This document shows positions 22,184-33,802 of a DNA stretch of 64,000 nucleotides, in pieces; position 1 is the first letter of the stretch; each line of letters begins with the position of its first letter. This DNA is from Aphrocallistes beatrix (Eukaryota > Porifera > Hexactinellida > Sceptrulophora > Aphrocallistidae), in the NCBI GenBank assembly GCA_963281255.1, contig OY725490.1, forward strand, positions 4,774,001 through 4,838,000, given 5' to 3'. Under the pieces are notes generated by a model that ran no database searches, had not been told where the DNA came from, and was given only the letters and a program-made list of their open reading frames with translations. The translations under genes were made by a program, and so were the position numbers.

Positions 22184-22662
22184 AGCTGATTTTTGGCATT
22201 TGGGGGCTTTTCGCTATGGCTCCACTATGTTCTGACCTCAGACGAAAATGTCAACTCATCATTGATTATGACGTCATCGTCACCACTTTATAATTAGAAG
22301 TTTCAGTTTTTCGACTTTAACTCGATCCATTTTAGGCGATAAAATGCTGAAATTTTAATAGAATACGTATATATATTATTATACCTCACATATGATGCAA
22401 CTATTATTTTTTAAAATGACTCATCACTCTGTTATAACGTCATCATACGCATCAAAACTTTAAAATTGACAAATTCTGTTATTTTTCTTGCGATATCGAT
22501 TATAGGTGCAGGACAGATGAATTTAGAGATGTTGTTTTCCTTATAATTAATCAATGTGACCAGGCGCCTCCGGCAGACATAATGTGTCCGCCAGTCGCGC
22601 AGCGCTAGCAAGCAAAGCGCGCTTGTATATATAAACTTTAATCGAGTTTTAATCTTAAGGAT
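22184..22662 (-). repeat. R1 copy g
   Basis: Inverted body from AGCTGATTTTTGGCATTTGG to GCGCGCTTGTATATATA, then the inverted cap TTTAATCGAGTTTTAATC...GGAT. It has one exact TGACGTCA (about 22269) and one TGACTCA (about 22418). Confidence 0.9.
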
Positions 22663-22697
22663 TAATAATTAAAACTTATACTATACCCCTTTGTATA

Positions 22698-23045
22698 CAG
22701 GGTGTCTCAAAATATTCTGGAACAAATTTTGCTAATGTATTGTAGATAGATAAATGGATCACATATCCAATTACTCTTTTTTAATCAAAAATAGAGAGGA
22801 TTATCTTTATTTTACATTCCCATTGCCTGCATTTCTCAATTTATTTGCAATGATGGACGATATATTTCGTTGTCCCGTAAAGAATACTTTTTGTCTCAAT
22901 ATGAAAAACATCCCAGGTTTCTTTTTGTTACTACTTTTAAAATACTTGTTCTTATCGAAGATTTCCATTACATAATCAAAATTAATAATGTTATTTTAGT
23001 ACTATGATTCAAATGCAGAATAACGAATGATTAATGTACGTACAT
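22698..23045 (+). mobile_element. Tc1/mariner-type MITE, right part missing (T5 family)
   Basis: Starts CAGGGTGTCTCAAAATATTC after TA (22696-22697). It runs colinear, inverted, with the complete copy 51005-51593 until about 23045. It sits just beyond the cap of R1 copy g. Confidence 0.75.
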
Positions 23046-23699
23046 AATACGTAGTATTTCAACTGAAAATGATGATCTTCATATTTATATGTCGCATTTT
23101 GTTGTAATGAAGTAGGTCAACAGTAGTTGTGAGCGGAGCGAACATTCTAATGAATTTCTGGCATGCTCGAATCCATAAACGATTTACGTACTAATGCAAA
23201 GTCGCTAGTAATGAAGACAAAACATAGAGCGCAATAAACCTTTTCCTACCTAAAGCATAATTTTGTTCGCACGTAATTTTGTTCGCACGTAGGCTTATCT
23301 TTCTGAGGTACATCTACATTTTTCGGAATTGTATCTATAATCCATTTGTTAAGGCTAATGAGTATTGTTAATCTCAACCAAGTGACGGCATATTAGCCAT
23401 TTGTATTCAGGAATATTTACAAAGAAATACAATGACCTGCGAAAAAATGTTAAATTATTATATATTTGCGGCGTCCCATTTTGGGCGCCACTGACTGAAA
23501 TCTTCTCATACTGAGGAATTTGATTCAGAGCCTACTTTTCGGTTGACAGTGGGAATTGCAATTATAATCCTTAATATTTAGCATATTTAGTTAAATTTTA
23601 TTACGTATATTAATCTTTGTTATCTATATAAAAATGAAGACTTATTTATACAGAAATATTAAATCAATATAAGTCCAATGATGTATTATGTAAACAATC
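23046..23699. other. spacer, short direct repeat only
   Basis: AATTTTGTTCGCACGT occurs twice in tandem at about 23271-23302. Otherwise nothing is recognised. Confidence 0.35.
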
Positions 23700-23886
23700 A
23701 GGCTTCGATTGCTTACGCTGCGCGGGTGGAGAACAATGTGCCCGCCGGAGGCGCCCTTCTGGCGCCTGGGGCCACATTAATTAATTAAAAGGGGAGAAAA
23801 TCCCTAAATATGTATGTCTTACTGTTATAATCGATACCACTCGAATTAATCATCAAATTTTTAATTTTTTTGATGTGAAATGATGA
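23700..23886 (+). repeat. R1 partial copy h
   Basis: GC-rich end and first half of the R1 body (GGCGCCCTTCTGGCGCCTGG, then the TCTTACTGTTATAATCGATA block). It stops after GATGTGAAATGATGACC. Confidence 0.8.
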
Positions 23887-23919
23887 CCATTAATCTTTTC
23901 AACTATGAAGGCTGGTCCC

Positions 23920-24240
23920 AAATGTTTTCACCAATATCTCGGAACCTGTAGATTTTAGGTTATTAAAATGTTTTATTAGCTGATATAAACCACCCTCAAA
24001 TATCACAAAAATAAAGTTGCTAGTTTATTTAGATATCAGAAGTACGACTTTTACAACTTTTGGCCCCAAACCAAACATATCCCATTATAAACTAGCACGA
24101 TGGGTGGCTACTTTTCGCGACGATTAAACCATCCCCAAATTGCATGAAAATTTTATGGTGAATACTTGGTGATCAAGGTAAACTATTTGAAGAGTGTGCA
24201 TCTAAAGATTCAAACTTTCGAATTTTTTTGAGCACCCTAA
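23920..24240. repeat. R5 repeat copy
   Basis: Contains TTAGCTGATATAAACCACCC (inverse of 13340-13370) and a direct end block AAGAGTGTGCATCTAAAGAT...GAGCACCCTAA shared with 13297-13512. Confidence 0.55.
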
Positions 24241-24245
24241 AATAT

Positions 24246-24765
24246 ATATATATCAAACACTACATAAATATTGTGAAAAATGGTCATTTTTGTTAAGTCA
24301 CTGGGAGCCTGTATTACAGAACCATCGAAATAGCATGAGCCTCTAGGTTAGTATATAATCGTAGTTTAAATTTCTTCCTGATCGAAACACTGGCAACTGA
24401 AGTTACAAGTATTACGTGTTATGCTGTACTCACTTTTTTGATGCTGGCATGCTGTCAACTTCATACTCATCAACGAATCTTCAACGAATCTAAAGGTATA
24501 AAACATTATATTATAACGTGCCCCATGAGTTCACTCACTTCGCAGTCCCATTTATAACACCTTTATGGATTACATGACTACAGCACTATGACTAAAAGTG
24601 AGAAAATGAAGTCGTTTTGAGGATTTGTGAGTTCGCCAATCTGTCTTTTAGCAACCTCGTTCAAGTTCTTTTTTGCAATAGTAATCTATTGAAAGGAGGC
24701 ATGGAGATTGGCAAGTCGCGTTATTTATACTTTAAAATCTCGTCATATTTTATTGATTATACATA
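24246..24765. other. spacer, nothing recognised
   Basis: No long open frame. A short direct repeat CAACGAATCTTCAACGAATC lies near 24471. Confidence 0.35.
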
Positions 24766-24950
24766 CAGTCAGGGTCACTTATTATGAAAACCTTGCGGAC
24801 CAAACAGTCTGTTCATAATAGAGAGACTTCATATTAAGCAAACTTGACCTAATACAAATCCTATAGAACCTGTTGAATTAGGACCAGAGAGTTTGTTCAC
24901 AATAAACGAATGTTCATATTAAGCAGGTTAATAATAAGTGAACCTGACTG
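24766..24950. mobile_element. short pogo-like MITE (185 bp)
   Basis: Ends are CAGTCAGGGTCACTTATTAT and inverted ATAATAAGTGAACCTGACTG, with TA at 24764-24765 and 24951-24952. The motif TTCATATTAAGCA is repeated inside. Confidence 0.85.
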
Positions 24951-25450
24951 TATTCTGGAATTCCCCTACATGCTACCTTTCAACGGTTTAAAAATTGTGA
25001 TTGTCTCTCAAACGTGTTAGTGGTAACTACAAAAATAGAAGGAATTGTGCATTTTATAGTACAAGGATGAAATTTAGTACAATGATTCTATGCAAAATAA
25101 GATTCATTTGAAGATCAGGACCCACTTTCGAAACCTATTTTGAATTTTAACCTTCCATATATATGGTAATTAAGATCTAATGGTAATTAAGATCGAAAAT
25201 CAAAGCGAAATTATCACACCTCTGCAAAAAAATGGAAAACATTTTTTCACACCTTTTCAATACAATACTATGTACGGCTTCACTCTCACAATAGAACTCA
25301 TTATACGACACTATGGTAGGCTGTCATTGTTTTTAATACTTCAAAGCAATAATCTATATAGATGTCTCAATTATATTATAGTGTATAACAATAAAAAGGT
25401 TATATATATATTTTCACACCTTTATATACATATTTTAACAACATTTGACG
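24951..25450. other. spacer with a weak open frame
   Basis: An open frame at 25180-25503 has isoleucine/asparagine-rich composition expected of translated AT-rich DNA, and it runs into the R7 repeat. I do not regard it as a gene. Confidence 0.35.
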
Positions 25451-25454
25451 AATT

Positions 25455-25720
25455 TCAAAAAATGCTAGAGATTAGCTTCCAACGGTTGACATGGGGTTTT
25501 TAGGGGTGTAGAATTCGAATATATTATTTTCAGATCGATATGATAAATTATTTGTTTATATTAAATACATTAAGTAAACAAATTACAAAAATAGGCTGGA
25601 TTCCAATGGTTGACATGGAGTTTTCAGGGGTGTAAAGTTCGAATATCATATTTTCGTATTCATAGGGTCAATAATTTGTTCTTTTTTTTGCATTTATTAA
25701 TAAAGTATACAAATTTTGGA
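25455..25720 (+). repeat. R7 tandem repeat, second locus
   Basis: Two diverged units with TTAGCTTCCAACGGTTGACA and GGGGTGTAGAATTCGAATAT, matching the tandem array at 8150-8462. Confidence 0.7.
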
Positions 25721-26008
25721 TACACCACTGCCGATACCCGTTTCAACAATCCTGGGGGAATCCTGAATACATTTACTATATTGTCTGATTATAATTTGAC
25801 AGTATCCTAGCAACTTTAATCTACCTTCAAACTTCTGTAATTTATCAATTGCATTCTCAATTTCTTTGACAGAGATATTGAATCGAATTGAATTCTCTTC
25901 AATTATATTTGATATTAGTCCTGATTTTTAATGATGAATAAGTAGCCTATTTCTTGGATATTTCAATACAAAATTTATTTTTCAATTTACCTTTTGCTTT
26001 ATATTATT

Positions 26009-27354
26009 ATGCCTAGGCTAAATAAACGTGGTCGTCTTTGCGAAAAGCAATTCGATAGTAATGCCCAGAGGAAGAAATTCGTACGGTTGAATGACACCTC
26101 TGTGGCAAGATAAGCCCGTCTCAAGCGCCAAATGGAATACCAAGCGCAATATTACGCTGAACAGAGCTCTCAAGAGAAAGCTGAACGACTTAAAGCGCAG
26201 TTAAGATACCAGAATGCTCATTACGCAGAACAGAGCTCTCAGGAGAAAGTTGTACAGCTTGAAGCGCAATTGAGGTTCCAGACTGCTAGGAATACAAAGC
26301 AGAGCTCTTTACAGAGGTCTGTTCGTCTGAGATATCAGAGAACGATCAGTTAGCCAAGAGTAGAGGTAAAACTAACATCACATTTCTTAATATTGCACGT
26401 TATATGCAAGTAACTGAACCTTCTGATCGCATAATTGACGAATTTTCAGTTGGTCGGATGGAATATCACTGTTCGCATTGTAATGCTAAATTTTGTGAGA
26501 GTGAAAACTCTCCACTAGCACTAAGGATGACATCAAGTTTTCCATCTGCTGCGGACAAGGGAAGGTGGTTTTTCCCGCTTTACCTTCTCCCCCTGAGCTA
26601 CTGATGCATCTGCTGACGGCTACTAACAGTCGAGGCAGAGCATACAGAGAGCACATTCGAACTTATAACTCGGTCCTAGCGTTCGCTTCACTCTGCGTTA
26701 ATCTCGAGAAAGAGTTAGCTAGCGCTAGGTGCGGAGTGTACACATTCCGTATCCATGGTGTTGTTCGTCATTATATTGAGCAGTTAACTCCTCAAGTTGG
26801 AGGAGCTTCATTTGCACAAATTTACATACATGATGGTACTCCTGAGGGAGAGCTGGAGAATCGCCAGCGACACCTTGGAGATGCGAGTCTCCCGGAACTG
26901 CGACTACTGCTGAACTAAACCCCTACGTCTCTTACTTCAGACAAGGTGTCTATATGATGAGAGACAAGGGGGGAGTGGATGTTAAGATGACCATCAGATC
27001 TGATGGTGCACCAGATCCGAGACTTTACAACGCTCCAACTGCTCCCGAAATAGCAGTCATAATGCCTGGAGATGGCTACACTGAAGGTGTAGCTACCAGG
27101 GATATAGTGCTGCATGCACGTACAGGAAGTTTAAAACGTATCACTAAAACCAATTGTGCATACGATAGCCACCATTATGTTTTATTGTTTCCATCAGGAT
27201 ATAACGGCTGGCACCTGGGCATTCCCCACATTAGAGGGAAAGGCTGTGTCACTGCAATGGAATTCTACTCATACCGCCTGATGGTGAGGAGCTCGCTGAG
27301 CTATCTGCATCTCTTTGGCAGACTTCCACCAGTATATCGTGGACATGTACGCTA
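26009..27354 (+). pseudogene. Helitron N-terminal region (repeat, zinc finger, Helitron-like N)
   Basis: ATG at 26009 reads MPRLNKRGRL; a stop follows at 26111. About three ~25-residue repeats (AEQSSQEKAERLKAQLR type, 26132-26340) resemble the charged repeats at the start of many animal Helitron proteins. GRMEYHCSHCNAKF (26455) and, one frame later, ICCGQGKVVFPALPSPPEL form a cysteine cluster and the conserved link. HIRTYNSVLAFASL, FRIHGVVRHYI and FAQIYIHD follow. After a stop near 26916, PDPRLYNAPTAPEIAVIMPG and LLFPSGYNGWHLGIPH complete the domain. Frameshifts lie near 26350, 26508 and 27240. Confidence 0.85.
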
Positions 27355-28380
27355 AAGTTGAGCAGCAAAGGTTGAACTACATAAAGTAAACCAAGGAAGA
27401 TCAGAGTGGATCTATACAAAGGTCTGGCTGATGCAGTATCCGCAGGTGACGTCAATCCTATGGCTTATGGAAAGAGGATCATACTGCTTTCTTCCTTCAC
27501 TGGCAGTCTTCAACAGATGCTCAAGCTCTATCAGGACAGTATGTCTATCGTACGGAAATACGGTAAACCTTATTTATTTATTGCATTTATATGTAACCCG
27601 AAATGGGAAAATATTTCTTCTGCTCTTTTATTGAATAAGAAAGCGGCTGACCGTCCAGACTTAACTATAAGAGTATTTAGAATGAAATTGCGTGAACTGC
27701 TTAATGATATCTGCAAAAGCATGTTCTAGGGAGACCACTCGCGCATGTATACACCATCGAGTTTCAAAAGTGCGGTCTCCCTCATGCACACATCCTGATC
27801 ATCCTATCTGATCAGGATAAACCTAGAGATCGTACTATGTATGATAAGATAGTCTGTGCCGAGATTCCTGACAAGGATCTCAACCCTAGACTTTATCATA
27901 TTGTAAAGTACTGCATGATCGACAGCCCATGCGTCGTATTAAGGGAACATGCTGCCTGCATGCACGATGGAAAATGCAGTAAGAAATACCCCAAAGTATT
28001 TTCATAGTTTATCCCAACCGGTAATAATAGCTATCCTATGTGCAAACTTCGAAATAACGGCCATACAGTTATTGTGAAAGGAATTCAGCTGAACAATAGG
28101 TAGGTTGTTCCATACAACCCTTATTTACTTTTGAAATACAATGCTCATATAAATATTGAGATTTGCTCTGCCATTAGTGCTGTTAAATACCTCTACAAGT
28201 ATGTGTATAAGGGCCATGATAGAGCTATTGTCGAATTTCGTATTGTTGATAGTGCTGGAAGTAGCACTAACAAACCAGCCATAGAAGTCGACGAGAAAGT
28301 AAATTATCTGGAAGCGCGTTATGTTTCTGCAACTGAATCATGCTACCGACTCTTTGAGTATGAACCTACCACATGTCATT
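27330..28380 (+). pseudogene. Helitron Rep endonuclease region
   Basis: QQYIVDMYAKVEQQRLNYIK near 27330 leads into the frame 27406-27729 with ILLSSFTGSLQQM and FIAFICNPKWENI (Rep motif 1). After a frameshift at 27729, FQKCGLPHAHILI (about 27765-27800) carries the HUH metal-binding motif. MHDGKCSKKYPK (about 27960) is the conserved cysteine segment. A stop at 28006-28008 and another at 28101 precede VPYNPYLLLKYNAHINIEIC. AVKYLYKYVYKGHD (about 28177-28218) holds the paired catalytic tyrosines. The motifs themselves look intact; only the frame is broken. Confidence 0.85.
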
Positions 28381-29215
28381 AGGTTAGCTATCCATCTGGA
28401 GCATCACCAGTCAGTCATATTTCCCGGATATTCTGACTTGCAGGGGGTTCTCCGTAGACAGAGGGATACCACCCTTACAGGATGGTTTTTGGCTAACCAA
28501 AATACCTTAGTATACTCGTAAGCTCACATACACCAACTTCCCTGATGAGTTTGTGTGGAATAAATCCAAACGTGAGTGGACCGAAAGGTTGAAAGGACAT
28601 GGTAACATGATATGTTGTGTTTATTCCGCCCATCCGGATGAAGGAGAGCGTTACTTCCTCAGAATGCTCATTAACCATGTAACAGGTTGTACCTGTTACC
28701 AGGATTTCCACACTCTCCCTGATGCCACTGTCTGCACTACTTTTAAGGAGGCGTGCCGTAGACGAGGCCTGTTGGAAGATGACCAGGAGTCCGATGACTG
28801 TCTCACTGAGTCCGCTACCTGTGCTATGCCAGCACAACTGCGACAGTTATTTGTCACAATCCTTCTGTTTAATGAACCTTGTGACCAACTAGCACAGTGG
28901 AATAAGCATAAGGCCTCTCTAGCAGAGGATTTTACACTTCGTGCGAGAATCCTTTTCCCCATGTCAAATTGAATGCGTCTATTTTGAATAGTGCGTTACC
29001 AGATATTGAAAATCGCTTAGAAAAGCATGGAAAATATTTATCCGATTTCCCGGAATGCCTATCCCCACTCAAGAAAGGAGTCCATTCGATCTACCGCACA
29101 TCATTTAAGATGAACTTGCTTATGATGCACCTGAATTAGCCATAATACAGATACCAATGTGCCTTTACTGAACCCTGATCAGTTGAGTGCATATAACTGT
29201 ATTATTGAGTCTATA
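28381..29215 (+). pseudogene. Helitron linker between Rep and helicase
   Basis: HVIRLAIHLEHHQSVIFPGY (about 28375) and TTLTGWFLANQ are typical post-Rep motifs. After a stop near 28520, the open frame 28553-28972 reads WNKSKREWTERLKG, YFLRMLINHVTGCTCYQDF and ACRRRGLLEDDQESDDCLTE, followed by LRQLFVTILLFNEP. All are in the order found in Helitron helicases. LNASILNSALPDIENRL and LLNPDQLSAYNCII carry it to the helicase. One frameshift near 28972 and more after 29100. Confidence 0.8.
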
Positions 29216-30430
29216 GACATCCTATTGCTGAAAACAGCGCATTTTTTGTTGACGATCCCGGTGGGACTGGCAAAACATTTTTGTACAATACATTGTTAGC
29301 TAGTATTCGCTCCCGTGGTGAAATCGCACTAGCAATGGCTTCATCTGGAATAGCAACTCTCCTCCTAGAAAGCAGGAGAACTGTCCATTCAAGGCTGAAA
29401 GTTCCTATCACGTTGAATGAACTATCTGTGTGTAATATCACTAAACAGAGTGCTTTAGCCAAACTTATACCGGGTGCTAAGCTTTTAGTTTGGGATGAAG
29501 CTCCTATGATGCATAAACATGCTGCTGAATGTATAGATCGGACATTGAGAGATCTCTGCTCCAATGATTTACCATTTGGTGGCAAAATTGTTGCATTTGG
29601 AGGTGACTTCCGGCAAATCCTACCCATCATTAGGCATGGATCGAGGGCCGAGGTCGTATCAGCCTGCCTTAACAGATCTTCACTTTTGCACCATGTCGAA
29701 GTGATGAAATTGACCATAAATATGTGTCTTCGAACGGATTCATGTCAGGATCATGAGGAGGTGAGTACTTCTCTGACCTTTTATTGAGGGTAGGGGAAGG
29801 TACCGAGCCTCATGATGAGAATAACATGATTCATTTAGATCACAAATATGTAGTACCTGGTGAGTCTATTAAGGACTTAGCCACTGCTATATATGGCAAG
29901 ATTAAAGAACGCTTTAATGATCGTGATTACATCACGCCCCGTGTTATGATGTCTCCTAAAAATGAGACCGCGTAAACGATAAATAAATACGTGATTGATC
30001 AACTTCCTGGAGAGGCAAAGGTATTACTGAGTGCAGACTCAGTAGATAACAGTCAGGCAGCTATGTATCCTACTGAATACCTTAATTTTATTACGCCTAC
30101 TAGCTTGCCTCCACACCGCCTCTACCTTAAGGCGTATGCGTCAATTATACTCTTCCGCAGTCTCGATCCCACGAATGGGATGTGTAATGGCATCCGATTG
30201 CTAATTAGAGCATTTTTAAACAATGTTATAGATGCTGAAATTGCCACAGGTATCCATTGTAGCAAACGAGTGTTCATTCCTCGCATTATAATAACTCCTT
30301 CTGAAACAGATTTTTATTCGCCCTGCCTATTGTATAACAATTAACAAAGGGCAGGGGCAGAGTCTAGAATCTGCAGACTTAAGGAATCACTCTGAGGATG
30401 ACAGGGATCCAGCTCCCAGTTAAACCTCAA
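29216..30430 (+). pseudogene. Helitron PIF1-type helicase
   Basis: Walker A reads DPGGTGKTFLYNTLLA (about 29253-29300; the usual G-P-G-G-T-G-K-T has D at its first position). Then come GIATLLLESRRTVHSRLKVP, the Walker B motif LLVWDEAPMMHKHA (about 29487) and GGKIVAFGGDFRQILPI. After frame changes, MMSPKNETA, VIDQLPGEAKVLLSADSVDN, YPTEYLNFITPTSLPPHRL and GMCNGIRLLIRAFLNNVIDA follow. KRVFIPRIIITPSETDF ends the open frame at 30344. In another frame INKGQGQSLE (about 30338) is the last helicase motif. The usual closing segment after this motif is missing. Confidence 0.9.
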
Positions 30431-30486
30431 TTCCTATTAGAGCAGCAGTATGTCAAACAGGTACTGTCAATCGCTTCTCACTGAAC

Positions 30487-30963
30487 ATGAGGACTCAGTT
30501 AGCCATATGTATCGACATGGATCCTGAGTTGATTGCAGCCTATGAAAACACTTTTGTGAATATTATTGATAGCTGTTTAGGACTATATTATAGATCCCTA
30601 CGAATACGGCTATCACAAATGTTTGGGGACACTTTAAATATGTGTCCTGTCATTGGGGACGGTAATTGTCTTTACCGTTCTTTATCTCCTATCATATTTG
30701 GTACTGAGAAACATTTCGACGATTTGGAATCAAAATTGATTACAAAATTCCGTAATAGTCCAGAACACACCTTAAATGTCATGCACATGTCAGGCATTAC
30801 AAGTGAAGTGGAGTTGGATTATCATTTTGAGCTAATTAACCTTCCAAATGAATGTGGTACAAAAGTAGAATTAGCTATTTTAGGTGCTCTAGCGCTTCTA
30901 GATATTTTAGTGATCAATGCAACTAATAATGATCACCAGTTTTGGAGAGTTGACACCATTTAA
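30487..30963 (+). pseudogene. OTU protease domain at Helitron C-terminus
   Basis: An open frame of 158 codons contains VIGDGNCLYRSLSPIIFG (about 30649-30700), the OTU catalytic-cysteine block with Asp, Gly, Asn and Cys in place. Further on CGTKVELAILGALALLDILV (about 30853) is the OTU middle helix and strand. The frame stops at 30961-30963 just after QFWRVDTI, before the catalytic-histidine strand (usually xIYLxNxxxHY), which I do not find in any nearby frame. So the domain is C-terminally truncated and presumably inactive. It is more intact than the OTU remnant at 1532-2008. Confidence 0.8.
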
Positions 30964-32239
30964 GCACACAATATTGTGCCCACTCTTTCCCTGTGCGACC
31001 CTTCCTTTAATGTCAGAGGTTGGGTGTAGTACTACATCGACTACACAACAGCGACATGTTATACCATTTCGATCAATTTTATTACTGTAGCTCATAGGAA
31101 TTTTTGTGCAGACGAATTCAGGATTTGAAAGCTGGCTAGCTGATTTCCTGTAAGTGGCGCCTTTCTTGACGTTGTGTCATGTGTGACTGCTTTCAGCTCC
31201 TTGATTCTATTTTGAGCTACTTTAAATGGCGAAATTATCACCATCTGTATAATAATCTCAACAAATTTCCTATTTGGTAAGTATATACTATTATTAATTA
31301 GAGTATTATCGACTCGTGTAATATATTCTTCTCAAATATTACAGAGACATCGCATAATACCTCATTCAACACGATTAGATGACACCAAATAAAATTACTA
31401 GATTACTGATTCAATTGATTACTAAGAGCGTAATTACTACAACCATTGCATTCGTTGTGAGAACATTTCAACTGCTTATAGGTATGTTTCTTAATTAATA
31501 GATTTATTCAAATATATTTTGAAGGCGATATATCAGTATGAATCTATTATCACGCACCATTTAGTTAATAATTTGCATTATAGAAATATTCATAAGCATA
31601 AAAGGCGATCAGTGGTCATTTTGACATTACACTTTTGAATGACCAGACGTGTGAACTCAGAATCCATGATGGAATCCTATCTTTTTTGGACGCTTAACGT
31701 ATAAGAACAATTTTAACACCTGCAGTTGCACGTTTTTTCTATGACGCACCATTTTTTCTCAATCTGAATTTAAAATTTAATTATTTATTCACACTGTGCA
31801 TTGCAATCAAAATTCTATTGTTTCAAGTTTAAAACTAATTACCAGAAGATTGTGTGAGATTGCTAAAAGATTAGTACTGAAAAATATATTTCCATTGATA
31901 CGAGTACACAGCAATTAACTACGAGTTTAGACTTGTAACCATTAAATTGGAACCAAATTCTATTACTCAATAATACTGAGAAACTAACATAATTATTCAT
32001 ATCCATATGAGGATAAAACAATACAGATATTTAAAACTTAAAAACTCTGCATTAATGGTATCTGAAACTTCCAATGGAAAATGTCCACTATATATCCTGA
32101 CACCTTTGATGGATCTATATGCAGTTAAGTGACGATGACTCATCATAAAAAATCAAAATGTTGATTTTGCATTATTATGCCATACAATGTCTACCAAACC
32201 ATTTCCTCAAAAACATCATCATTTTTCACACCTGGATTG
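30964..32239. other. spacer after the Helitron, with a diverged direct repeat
   Basis: No gene is recognised. 31845-32055 (ACCAGAAGATTGTGTGAGAT..., ATTGATACGAGT, GGATAAAA...ACAG) recurs in diverged form at 33017-33265. A smaller block near 31655 (GTGTGAACTCAGAATCCATG) recurs near 32542. The Helitron 3' end may lie in this stretch. Confidence 0.4.
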
Positions 32240-32310
32240 ACCAAGTGAGTATAGTCTGGCTCAGTTATTGCTCAAATAAATCCCACTGTGCCAGGCTATA
32301 CTTACTTGGT
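32240..32310. ncRNA. 25-bp imperfect hairpin, function unknown
   Basis: Arm ACCAAGTGAGTATAGTCTGG... (32240-32264) pairs with ...CCAGGCTATACTTACTTGGT (32286-32310) with about three mismatches around a 21-base loop. The length would fit a small-RNA precursor or a tiny MITE; nothing shows that it is transcribed. Confidence 0.25.
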
Positions 32311-33332
32311 ATTCGACGCTTTTGTGGGATCTCAGGGTGGCGACTGCTTGATAAAGGTGAGGCAAACTGGGGCATCTTTATGATTTTTTTTCTCGGTGAT
32401 TTCCCGTTTAGCCAAACACAAAGAAATTGAGATCTAAAATTATGGGTATATGTGCTCTGAGAGTATGAAATGTGCAACAAAGTGTAGGATTTTGATCCGA
32501 CACCAAAGGACAAAAGGAGACCCTTTTAAATGGCCTGACAGCGTGTGAACTCAGATTCCATGAATGCAATCTTCTTTTCTTTTATCTTAAGGTGCACGGT
32601 CAGAATTAACAGTGGCCTATTCTAGATTTTCGGATTGTTGTGTAATCAAAGAATTGTGAGATTGGATAATTGAATTCGACGCTAACTCTCCAAAATTTAA
32701 CAATGAGAAATACTATATTTCGAACAATCCCACAATTTCGTAGTTCGATGTCGCTTAGAAAGAAATCTAAAAATGAACTAACTAATAGCTTATCCACCTT
32801 TTCTTCCTTGTCAGTTAAACTCTTAGAATAAGCAAATTTCATCAGCAATCGTTCTTTGTGATTCATACATAGATGATGTAATTTCAATCGGGCTTGAAAT
32901 AGATTTCTAAAGTAAACTCAATATGCAACTATTCGGAACTAATGAGAAAATCTAAATGCGAACTAAATTGATCAAAGTTCAAAGTATGAATTACATACTC
33001 GTTCAGAATAAAATTTACCAGAAGCGAATGTGAGATTATGAGAATTAGAGAGTTTATTATTGAAATATTCATTGATACGAGTTTACAAAAAATAACGAGA
33101 TTAGACGAGATTAACTTGAGTTCAAAAAAAAAACGAGATTAGTAACTTTAATATGGAGTAGAATTATATTAATAACTATTACTAAGCAACATTAATGTGA
33201 TTAATTCATATACTACATACAAGGATAAAATTATACAGGTTTTAAAACATAAAAACTTCATTAAAAAATTGATAAAAAAAACTTCAACAAACAAACATTC
33301 TCTATGTTTCTTAACACCTAGTATTAATGAAT
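32311..33332. other. spacer, direct-repeat copy at 33017-33265
   Basis: Apart from the second copy of the 31845-32055 repeat, no structure or gene was recognised. Confidence 0.35.
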
Positions 33333-33432
33333 ACAAGCGCGCTTTGCTTGTCGCGCTGCGGTACTGGCGGACACTTGGTGTCCGCACATGCGCCTTTTGG
33401 ATGCCTAGGCTCAAAGTAAGGTTGGTGTTTCC
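33333..33432 (+). repeat. R1 partial copy i
   Basis: GC-rich end only: ACAAGCGCGCTTTGCTTGTC, palindrome GGCGGACACTTGGTGTCCGC, then GATGCCTAGGCTCA. It is cut by the hAT element at 33433. Confidence 0.75.
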
Positions 33433-33459
33433 CAGGGTTGGGTTCAAATACATACTTCT

Positions 33460-33690
33460 TCACCAAATACAAATACAAATACATCATGCAGGATACAAAT
33501 ACAAATACAAATACGCCTAATTGAAATATTAAGCACAAATACAAATACATCACGCAGGATACAAATACAAATACAAATACGCCTAATTTAATTAATTTAA
33601 GCACAAGTACAAATACAAATACGGACATTAATAGAGTACAAATACGGCTAATTTAATTAATTTAAGCACAAGTACAAATACAAATACAAA
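33460..33690. repeat. subterminal CAAATACAAATAC array (left); sister array at 36285-36390
   Basis: Dozens of ACAAATAC hexamer/octamer units lie just inside the left end, and a shorter array lies inside the right end. The unit is part of the terminal inverted repeat (GGGTTCAAATAC). Subterminal repeats in hAT elements are often transposase-binding sites; that role is inferred here. Confidence 0.85.
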
Positions 33691-33802
33691 ATGCTAAAGA
33701 TGGGTTTACTAAATGATAAACTATCTTGTTGAAGAACTATGAGCTAGTCGTATTTTTCTTGTTTGCAATTAATAAATATCAATTGTTCAAAGCATTCATC
33801 GC

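Larger units (their letters stand above)
26009..30963 (+). mobile_element. decayed Helitron (Rep, PIF1 helicase, OTU)
   Basis: Protein motifs for a rolling-circle Helitron transposase run in order across 5 kb: an N-terminal repeat and zinc finger, the Helitron-like N domain, Rep with HUH and tyrosine motifs, PIF1 helicase, then an OTU protease domain. At least ten stops and frameshifts break it. Helitrons with an OTU module are known (Helitron2/Helentron-like). Sequence ends (5' TC, 3' CTRR with hairpin) were not found by eye, so the boundaries given are those of coding homology only. Confidence 0.9.

Noticed and set aside
24768..24950. Direct and inverted short repeats that could suggest a CRISPR array
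   Set aside because: The repeats belong to a TIR-bounded MITE with TA flanks. No regular spacer structure exists and the genome is eukaryotic.
25180..25503. 107-codon plus-strand frame
   Set aside because: Composition is that of translated AT-rich DNA and its end lies in the R7 tandem repeat.
28696..29717. Minus-strand frames of 88 and 168 codons
   Set aside because: They are antisense shadows of the Helitron linker and helicase, whose plus-strand motifs are unambiguous.
33197..33628. Long frames rich in YKYKY and VFVFVF on both strands
   Set aside because: They are the CAAATAC subterminal array of the hAT element translated, not a gene.
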